Assembly: GCA_016293435.1 (NCBI GenBank)
Contig: JAEDEG010000073.1
Coordinates: forward strand, 1-12,209
Length of the DNA: 12,209 nucleotides
Source of the DNA: Clostridia bacterium
GTDB lineage: Bacteria; Bacillota; Clostridia; UMGS1810
Direction of reading: 5' to 3'
Shown: in pieces, positions 1-6,516 of the stretch
How positions within the stretch are numbered: position 1 is the stretch's first letter
Layout: each line of letters starts with the position of its first letter
Notes under the pieces: generated by a model
Database searches by the model: none
What the model was told of the DNA's origin: nothing
Seen by the model: only the letters and a program-made list of their open reading frames with translations
Made by a program: the position numbers and the translations under genes

Positions 1-1217
1 GCTGTGCCGTCAAGATATACTGTGAGCTTTTTGCTGTTGTAGTCGGTAACAACATCTACATGATACCAGTCGGTATTGTTGTAGGATGCACTTCCGGCAC
101 TGCCGTTTGCCGAAAATACATCATCACCAAAGCTAAGTCCCCAGCCGTTGGATAGAGTTATTCTGAAGTTGGCTTCGAGCTTTATGTCAAACTGTCCGTG
201 GAACACACCGGTGGTTGATCCGTTGTAGGATTTGTTTTGATAGTAAAAACGATAGTTGGGGTTACTCGAGCCGTTGGGAGTAAACTTGAGAGCTTTGTCG
301 GAGCCACCGTTCTTACCTTCGGTAATAGACGCTGTTGCTGCGCCAAAGTCAAATTTCTCAACATAGCCTCGAGGTACAAATGCAGCATCGAGTCTGTAGT
401 TTGAGGGCATTTCAAAGCTATTGAAGTCAGCCTTGCCAATGTGGGTAACATTGGTGAATGTAATGCTGAAGTTATCCACAGTAAAGTCAATAAGACCTGA
501 GCCGCCGCCCTGGAACATAAGACCATAGCTGCCGCCGCATTCCTTGACACCATAGCCATTGTTTATGGCAGCTGTGTGAATAAGGTCGCCGTTGTAATAA
601 TAAGCAAGCGATTTTTCAGAAAGGTTGGATACAATCTTAACTCTGCCCCACTCACCGATTACATATTCCTTGGAGCCCGAACCGATTGTGCCGTCTTCTT
701 TAAAAATGTATGCAGATGCAGCAGATGTTGCAATTGAAGAAGAAGAAGTGGTACCTGTGCCGAGAAGTGAAAGATGCTGTGCGGAGTTTGCCTTAATATC
801 AAACTCTGTTACAACAAGCCCCTCGGTAAGCCCTGCATAACCGTCGGTTCCAAGCTTATCGGAGCCAAAGAACTGATTGTCAAGGTCTATAAATGCACCG
901 GGATAGTCGCCGCCGCTGCCTATAAATTCAAGAGCTGATGAGCTGTCAGAGCCGCTGCTCTGAATCATTACCATATTATTGTTTACATGCCATCTGGTTG
1001 TTTCAAATTCACCTGTTGAAGCGGTGTTTAGACTAGACCCTGTGGATGAGGGAGGATTCTCTCCTGCCAAATTGTCAAAGTTGTTTGACACAAGAGTCAT
1101 ACCTATGTTTTCGTAGGGATGAATTGCAGCATCAGCTGCCGCAAATACTATTGATGCCGCGGGGAATGAGCATATTATCAATGCTAATGATAATACTGCC
1201 GCCAAAACTTTTTTCAT
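1..1217 (-). CDS. secreted protein with two LamG-like jelly-roll domains (3' end outside window)
   Basis: An open frame of 405 codons runs from ATG at 1217 to the window edge without a stop, so the C-terminus is missing. The start is supported by a perfect AAGGAGGT at 1226-1233, 8 nt upstream. Residues 1-27 form a Sec signal peptide (MKKVLAAVLSLALIICSF, then a small-residue A-A-A site). Two successive LamG/concanavalin-like segments can be seen, about residues 40-225 and 235-405. Each has an aromatic W..V....D/N....... Y.(N/D)G pattern (EWGRVKIV...YYYNGDL; DWYHVDVV...VYLDGT), and the first ends in a VDNFSITF strand that resembles ends in the neighbouring proteins. The first module carries a serine-rich loop (TTSSSSSIATSAASA). 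No catalytic motif is visible in the part present, so a carbohydrate-binding or structural role is inferred. It lies 187 bp downstream of the gene at 1405-2925, beyond a repeat, and may be the last cistron of that operon or have its own promoter. Confidence 0.85.
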   Translation of the reverse strand, partial: MKKVLAAVLSLALIICSFPAASIVFAAADAAIHPYENIGMTLVSNNFDNLAGENPPSSTGSSLNTASTGEFETTRWHVNNNMVMIQSSGSDSSSALEFIGSGGDYPGAFIDLDNQFFGSDKLGTDGYAGLTEGLVVTEFDIKANSAQHLSLLGTGTTSSSSIATSAASAYIFKEDGTIGSGSKEYVIGEWGRVKIVSNLSEKSLAYYYNGDLIHTAAINNGYGVKECGGSYGLMFQGGGSGLIDFTVDNFSITFTNVTHIGKADFNSFEMPSNYRLDAAFVPRGYVEKFDFGAATASITEGKNGGSDKALKFTPNGSSNPNYRFYYQNKSYNGSTTGVFHGQFDIKLEANFRITLSNGWGLSFGDDVFSANGSAGSASYNNTDWYHVDVVTDYNSKKLTVYLDGT

Positions 1218-1254
1218 TACAAATTACCTCCTTGAAAATAAATAAATATTATTA

Positions 1255-1269
1255 AAAGCCTGTGGCTTT
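1255..1269. other. small hairpin in leader of the 1-1217 gene
   Basis: AAAGCC - TGT - GGCTTT forms a 6-bp stem with a 3-nt loop. On the minus strand it is followed by an AT-rich run (TAATAATATTTATTT) that leads into the ribosome binding site. It could be a weak terminator or attenuator for read-through from the upstream operon, or chance. I did not find a convincing -35/-10 pair for the downstream gene here. Confidence 0.3.
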
Positions 1270-1283
1270 ATAACTAAATTAAG

Positions 1284-1386
1284 ATGTCCCCCGCCTCTAT
1301 AGGCGGCGGGTGACATTTAATTTTTTCAGCGGGAGTTCAATCTCCCACTGAAAACGTTGAATGACGCGGCTTTGCCGCTTATTGAA
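1284..1386 (-). repeat. three-hairpin intergenic repeat, intact copy
   Basis: Read on the minus strand from 1386, this copy matches positions 11837-11921 of the plus strand over 85 bp with only 2 mismatches, so the two copies are inverted relative to each other. It contains three hairpins. H1 is at 1366-1378 (GCGGC, 3-nt loop, GCCGC). H2 is at 1323-1354 (13-bp arms, 6-nt loop, one wobble on the minus strand). H3 is at 1284-1316 (12-bp arms with one mismatch, 9-nt loop at 1296-1304 containing TATA at 1298-1301). It sits 18 bases after the stop of the gene at 1405-2925. In neither direction does a stem end in a good U-tract, so I do not call it a terminator. The other copy carries a transposon-like insertion exactly in the H3 loop. 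Confidence 0.9.
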
Positions 1387-1404
1387 TACAAAATAAATCT
1401 ATAC

Positions 1405-2925
1405 CTATTCCAAAAGCTGTCCCGCAACCAAAAGAGGCATACGCTGTTCCCAGCTGTCTACCACATAGCACACAATTTGACTGCCCGAATCAGCACTGAC
1501 CGCCGGCACATTCACAATACCTATGCCGTTGGCATTGGCTGTGCCCTGCGCCGCCGCACAGGAAGTCATGGTGTTGCCGGAATATACTGCGGTTATCACC
1601 AATATAGGCTGAGGATCGGCAGCTGCATTGGAAACGATGACTCTGGTCGAAACCGAAGCCCCGTCTGTGAGCTGTGCACGGTATTGTGGCTGATACTTGC
1701 CGGCATTAAAGTTCACCGACATTGCAGATATAACATCACCGCCAACAGCGAAATATGCCGAAAGGCAAGCACCCAACGCACCGCTGTTATATTGTACAAC
1801 GCAGTTTGCCTTTGGCAAAAGCTCTTGTCTCGGAGTTACCGCAAGGGCTCCGTCGGACGTAAATTCAAAATCCGCTTCAATTGCTTCGCCGTTTTGATAA
1901 AAGCTTAGTGTGTCTTTTGGCGCAGGTGTCATGCTTGTGTCGGGATAGAACTTAATCTGTTCGGTGCCAAGGGGAATCTCCGAAGTAAATGTGCTCCATT
2001 CTCCGTTTTTGAGATATTCCATTTTGCTTACAATCGGAGTTGCAACCTTGCGGATTACAACAAAGTTGTCTATAAGAACATATCCGTCTTCACTCTCGGT
2101 TGATGCCCAGCATATGCGAACCTCTGTTTTGGTTAGCCGAGCTCCGCTGCCGCTCAGCTTGAGCTCTCCGTCAACATACACATCATATGTGCCGGAATTG
2201 AAGTCAAATTCGGTTTTGAGCTTATACCATTTGCCGGGTTCGAGTGTATAGCTGTCTACGGCGGATTTCATAATTATATTTGTCATGCCTCCGGTTTCGT
2301 AGCCGAGTCTCATACCCTCGTCGGACACAAGCACATCATGCTCAAATACATATGTATCTTTGTTGGTTGAAGGAAGTGCAAAGTTGATAAATGCAAGATA
2401 TAAATTTGTGTTGTTTTTCTTTGCGCCCTGCAGCATCACACACGCACTGCCGTCGGGTCCCTTGCCAAGACCGAGCTTGCCGTTTGGGGTGCCGGTGGTA
2501 TCAATATTTTGCTGAAAGCCCGAAAAACCTGCTGTGCTTATTTCGACACCGTCGTAGTTATTACAGTCGAGGTTTTTGACCTCCGAATCATTATAATCTC
2601 TTACAAAAAACGAAACCTGAGCCTGACGAACATTGGCGCCGCGGGCAATTGCCACAGACTTAAAGGTATGGCTGCCGTAGGAGGGCTTGTCGAGCACATG
2701 CTCAAAATTGCCGCTGCCGTCAAATTTTGCAATCTCAAGATTATCGAGATAAAAGCGTACCTCATCAGAATCGGAAGATGTGACCGAAAGTACAACGCTG
2801 TCGCTTTGGAGCGTCTCCGAAGACCTCGGGGCATTTATGGCAACGGTGGGAGCTGCCGCAAAGGCGGGCAGCTGTCCCAATATCAATATGACCGCTGTTA
2901 ATATAGAAAGAATTTTCAGTTTCAT
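1405..2925 (-). CDS. secreted protein with Ig-like and LamG-like domains
   Basis: A 506-residue secreted protein of unknown exact role. The start at 2925 is set by GAAAGGAG (2933-2940), which lies directly after the stop of the lyase gene. The 15-base gap indicates translational coupling. Residues 1-23 are a signal peptide ending AFA-A. Residues 26-110 resemble a bacterial Ig-like domain (PTVAINAPRSSETLQ..., VRFYLDNLEIAKF, YGSHTFKSVAIA). Residues about 125-293 form a LamG-like jelly roll with KWYKLKTEFDFNSGTYDVYVDGE and a closing VLIDNFVVIRK strand. Residues about 300-395 and 400-506 look like two further all-beta domains without a family I can name. No catalytic residues stand out, so polysaccharide binding or a scaffold role next to the lyase is inferred. 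The sandwich ending in (V/I)DNF is shared with the proteins on both sides in the operon. Confidence 0.88.
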   Translation of the reverse strand: MKLKILSILTAVILILGQLPAFAAAPTVAINAPRSSETLQSDSVVLSVTSSDSDEVRFYLDNLEIAKFDGSGNFEHVLDKPSYGSHTFKSVAIARGANVRQAQVSFFVRDYNDSEVKNLDCNNYDGVEISTAGFSGFQQNIDTTGTPNGKLGLGKGPDGSACVMLQGAKKNNTNLYLAFINFALPSTNKDTYVFEHDVLVSDEGMRLGYETGGMTNIIMKSAVDSYTLEPGKWYKLKTEFDFNSGTYDVYVDGELKLSGSGARLTKTEVRICWASTESEDGYVLIDNFVVIRKVATPIVSKMEYLKNGEWSTFTSEIPLGTEQIKFYPDTSMTPAPKDTLSFYQNGEAIEADFEFTSDGALAVTPRQELLPKANCVVQYNSGALGACLSAYFAVGGDVISAMSVNFNAGKYQPQYRAQLTDGASVSTRVIVSNAAADPQPILVITAVYSGNTMTSCAAAQGTANANGIGIVNVPAVSADSGSQIVCYVVDSWEQRMPLLVAGQLLE

Positions 2926-2940
2926 CGCTCTGCTCCTTTC

Positions 2941-5900
2941 TTATTTACCGAAGAATGCAACTTCTGTAGGTGAATTCCATCCGCCGTTTCTGCCGTTAAC
3001 CAGTGTAAATGTTATTCTTATATACCGGCACTCGGTTTCAGGAACACTCCAGTATTCGGGTTCGAGAGTTGTACCTGTGGTTTCGCCTGTAAAGATATGT
3101 TCAAAGGTTTCGCCATCGTTGGATACAGAAATTTCAAAGGTCTGCTTTCTGCCATCGTTGGTACCGCCCTGCCATACAGCCACCGCGGCATCGGTAATTG
3201 TTTTGGTTTCGCCTATATCAAAGGTAAGATACGGTGTACCTGTGCATGCATATCGAGTTTCGATATTGCCGTCGATAACATTTTCGGGCGGATTTTCTGC
3301 CTGTTCTATTGCACTTGCACTGAGCGAATATACAAAGAATTGCTTTGAGCCGTTTTCGAGCACTTTAAGATTTTGAGCCATAAGCTTAACGGCATATACA
3401 CTCGTAAGTCCTCTTTCATCGGTAATGGAAACATATGCATTGCCGCTTGCCGATTCGGGATAGATAATCTCTATTGTGCCACTGCCCTCCGCCTCGATTG
3501 AGGGAACCTCTCCGGCGGCATCGTAGTATACGGTATACATCTGATTGCTCGGTCTAAAGTCTTCAAGAGTTTTACCGTTTACCCTAAGGTCAGTAAGCTT
3601 TGGCTTAGAGAGCAACTCTGCGTCTTGAAGCTTCCAATCATCAAGGGGTACAACAGTATAGTTCACCGGCTCATCAATTCCCGGCCACTGGAAAGTAAAT
3701 GCAACAGAAATGGTGGCTTCTTTGGTGTTTTCTAAAATAAGAGCAAGCTTATTTACGTTGCTGTCGTCAATGTCCGCTGTGGGCACCGGAGATGTGGGGA
3801 GTCGTTTTGCCTGCATAACTGTGAATTTTGCATCTATATCGGAAAGAATGGTTGCTTTCATATTTTTGTACTTGCCTTCAAATATGGCACTCTTTCCGTC
3901 CTCCGATACTGTTATCGGGCACTGTGAATGAATGAACCAGTCTATCTCACCGGGCTGCATTAAAGTAATCTCATCCTGCAAAATAATTGTTTCTCTTCCA
4001 TCGGTAAGTCTGAGCCCTCTGACTGCTCTTTTTGCATCTCTGGAATATACATCGGTAAGGTCTGTTATTGCAAACACATCGTTTTCACTTGATTCAAAAC
4101 GGTTGATACGGGCAAACGCCGCGTTATTTTGCCCCTGATAAAAATCGGGATTTAAGGTGAGGGTGTTGTGACCTTCACTTCTTTTGCGGTAAAGATAGTT
4201 TTGGGGGCGGTGTGAGTAGTTTGCCTGACCAAAGTCCATTGCAAAAAGTGTGCCGTAGGCATCAATATTGATTGTACCGGTATCCCACTGACCGTGAGCT
4301 GCGGCAACTTCTCCGGAATGAATAGCCGCAAAAATCGAGTTTCTGTTGTAGCCGGAATGCATCATTACAGTTTCCACATATCGCGCATAATAGTCAAGAG
4401 GAATATCCATTTTGGCATCCTTTGCAAAATCGGGGCGATAGTTAAAGATGTCTACCGCAGAGGTTGAATTGTCGAGAAAGTAGTTTTGAATAGCCGGCAT
4501 TTCCAATTTGTCGGAAAACAGCAAAAGCAGATTGGTTATAAGAGAAGATGATCCTGCGTCACCGTAATTAAAGGTTCCGTTTTCACCGTGTAGCGCTATA
4601 ATAAAGCTTACCGTTTCCTTCATGCCGGGAGCATCCATGTAGCCAAAATCGGTGCCAAACATGGAATCAAGACTATTTATAAAATACTGGAGATACAAGG
4701 TGTTGAAGTTCCAATATGTGGGACCTTCTGACCATGCACCGTCGGGCGCGTAGCCTACGCAGGCTTTTTTGATGCTTTCCATCGCATAGTCAATAACCTT
4801 TTCGGCTATTTCGGGCTCATCCTCGAGTATTGCAAAGGCAGAAACAAGAACACCGGTATTGCACACGGTTACCCAATTGGAAATGTGGGTATACTGAACC
4901 CATTTTGAGCTTCGGCTTCTGCCGGGTACGTCTTCATAGTCTTCTATGGCAGGCTTCAAGCCCTTTTCTACTATAGTATTTACAATTAGATCTCTCTGTT
5001 CTTTGTCGAGATAATCATATATCCAGTCATAACCTGCACCTATACCGTAGAGGTATTCACCGGTGGAGAGAAAATGCCAGTTGTCAAGTCCCTCGGGGAA
5101 ATTGCACACAGCCTCCAAATGCTCCCAGAGCTTTTGAGCATAGCGCTCATCACCGGTGAGGCGGTATGCCATACCGAGAGAATTGGCATAGCTCTTTATT
5201 TCTCTTGCTGTAATAAGATTGGTATTTTGAGAATCCCAGCTTATGGAAATTGTTTTGGCATCGAGCTGTTTTTCTGCTCCGGCAATTATGCCGTCTACGG
5301 CCTTTTTCATATGTTCATCGGTTTTTGCAGCTTCGACAATTGCATCCCAGCCGTCTTTGTCGGCAAAGATACGTGGGTGCTCATTTTTTTCATATCTTGA
5401 ATAAAAGAGCTCTATCATTTCGGATGCCGGTATATTTTCAAACACAAGCTTTTTGGCAAGTGCCATATACATGGGCAAATCTATGGTATATGTAAAAAAG
5501 CTTTCACGATCGGCAAATATAGCAAAGCCGTTTTTGTCGAGAGTGAGTTTTTTGCCGATTTTTTCGGCAAATTCGGCGGCATCTATTGTATCGCCGTCTG
5601 CTTGGATACCAAACACATCTTTGGCAAAAGCGGCGCTTACCCTGCCGCTTGTATCATCGCCGGTGTAGATAACGCTGCCGTACTTCTTGTATTCGCCCTT
5701 ATAGTAGTATCCGCTTTTTTCACTATAGAGAGCAAGGCTTTCGCCCATATATTCGGCAAGCTCTTCGTCCGATGCTATTGCGCCGTTTTCCGAAAGGGTG
5801 GTGCTGGTGGTTACTCTCATGCCCTTTTTTTGGGCTGCCTGAACCGGCATGGGAGCAGAATATACCCGGAAATTATCCATGTAGCCTTCGCCGTTTCCAT

Positions 5901-6498
5901 AATTTAGGCGAATTTCGCCGATATCGGTAAATGAAGCAAGCTCGCTGTTTATACGGCTGGCCTTTTTCACACCGTTGACATACACATCGTTGATGCCGGT
6001 GCGGATATCTATATGCACTGCAATATTTGTAAAATCGGATGATTCACCTATCATTGCAAGCACCTTACCGTCAGCGGACACAATCTTGCCTCGATCACCT
6101 ATAGACACAAGATAGGATGTCTTATTACGAGCAAAGTTGTATGCAGTAAGATTTAAGCTTGCATTGGTACAGTCGATATATCTTATATCAAACTCAAAAA
6201 TGAGAGTGTCACAGGTGTATACCGAGCTGTTGGTAAAGGCCGAGGAGGCAGGATTGGTTGATTTGAAATATACACTCTTGTTTGCCGAAGAAGGATATTC
6301 CTCCACTCTTATTATATTTCCGTTTGTATTGGTTTCGTCGGGAACAGCACCTGTCACCAGATTGTCAAAAGATTTGCTGAACACGGTTTTAACCATGCAC
6401 AATTCTTCGCCTGTCTCCGAGGCAAAAGCCGACGGAGATGCAAATGACGAAAGCAGCATAAAAGCCGAAAGAATAATACCGATTAATTTTTTGTTCAT
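2941..6498 (-). CDS. secreted heparinase II/III-family polysaccharide lyase, multidomain
   Basis: A 1185-residue secreted lyase. The start at 6498 has AAAGGAGG 7-8 nt upstream, 18 bases after the preceding gene. Domains: signal peptide 1-26; LamG-like jelly roll about 36-215 (DVYVNGVKKA, YMDNFRVYS); a copper-amine-oxidase-N-like module about 245-345; alpha/alpha-toroid lyase domain about 375-690; heparinase II/III beta-sandwich about 715-950; cadherin-like beta sandwich about 967-1040 (LTDLRVNGKTLEDFRPSNQMY); F5/8-type C (discoidin/CBM32-like) domain about 1055-1185. Likely active-site residues are H538/N541 (THISNW), Y595 (EGPTYW) and H735 (HGQWDTG). The H-to-Y and Y-to-H spacings, 57 and 140, are close to those of Pedobacter heparinase II (H202, Y257, H406, from memory). 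The family cleaves uronic-acid polysaccharides by beta-elimination outside the cell. Substrate (alginate, heparin/heparan, other glycuronan) cannot be assigned here. It is the only clear enzyme of the operon. Confidence 0.9.
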   Translation of the reverse strand: MNKKLIGIILSAFMLLSSFASPSAFASETGEELCMVKTVFSKSFDNLVTGAVPDETNTNGNIIRVEEYPSSANKSVYFKSTNPASSAFTNSSVYTCDTLIFEFDIRYIDCTNASLNLTAYNFARNKTSYLVSIGDRGKIVSADGKVLAMIGESSDFTNIAVHIDIRTGINDVYVNGVKKASRINSELASFTDIGEIRLNYGNGEGYMDNFRVYSAPMPVQAAQKKGMRVTTSTTLSENGAIASDEELAEYMGESLALYSEKSGYYYKGEYKKYGSVIYTGDDTSGRVSAAFAKDVFGIQADGDTIDAAEFAEKIGKKLTLDKNGFAIFADRESFFTYTIDLPMYMALAKKLVFENIPASEMIELFYSRYEKNEHPRIFADKDGWDAIVEAAKTDEHMKKAVDGIIAGAEKQLDAKTISISWDSQNTNLITAREIKSYANSLGMAYRLTGDERYAQKLWEHLEAVCNFPEGLDNWHFLSTGEYLYGIGAGYDWIYDYLDKEQRDLIVNTIVEKGLKPAIEDYEDVPGRSRSSKWVQYTHISNWVTVCNTGVLVSAFAILEDEPEIAEKVIDYAMESIKKACVGYAPDGAWSEGPTYWNFNTLYLQYFINSLDSMFGTDFGYMDAPGMKETVSFIIALHGENGTFNYGDAGSSSLITNLLLLFSDKLEMPAIQNYFLDNSTSAVDIFNYRPDFAKDAKMDIPLDYYARYVETVMMHSGYNRNSIFAAIHSGEVAAAHGQWDTGTINIDAYGTLFAMDFGQANYSHRPQNYLYRKRSEGHNTLTLNPDFYQGQNNAAFARINRFESSENDVFAITDLTDVYSRDAKRAVRGLRLTDGRETIILQDEITLMQPGEIDWFIHSQCPITVSEDGKSAIFEGKYKNMKATILSDIDAKFTVMQAKRLPTSPVPTADIDDSNVNKLALILENTKEATISVAFTFQWPGIDEPVNYTVVPLDDWKLQDAELLSKPKLTDLRVNGKTLEDFRPSNQMYTVYYDAAGEVPSIEAEGSGTIEIIYPESASGNAYVSITDERGLTSVYAVKLMAQNLKVLENGSKQFFVYSLSASAIEQAENPPENVIDGNIETRYACTGTPYLTFDIGETKTITDAAVAVWQGGTNDGRKQTFEISVSNDGETFEHIFTGETTGTTLEPEYWSVPETECRYIRITFTLVNGRNGGWNSPTEVAFFGK

Positions 6499-6516
6499 AA
6501 AGCTTCCTCCTTTCGA

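Noticed and set aside
1323..1354. H2 hairpin of the repeat as a transcription terminator for the gene at 1405-2925
   Set aside because: On the minus strand the stem is followed by A residues rather than a U-tract; the T-run is on the wrong side.
1284..1386. CRISPR-like array
   Set aside because: Only two distant copies in inverted orientation, with no regular spacers.
1357..1908. Plus-strand open frame of 183 codons opposite the Ig/LamG gene
   Set aside because: It has no ribosome site, odd cysteine/arginine-rich composition, and lies antisense to a well-supported coding gene.
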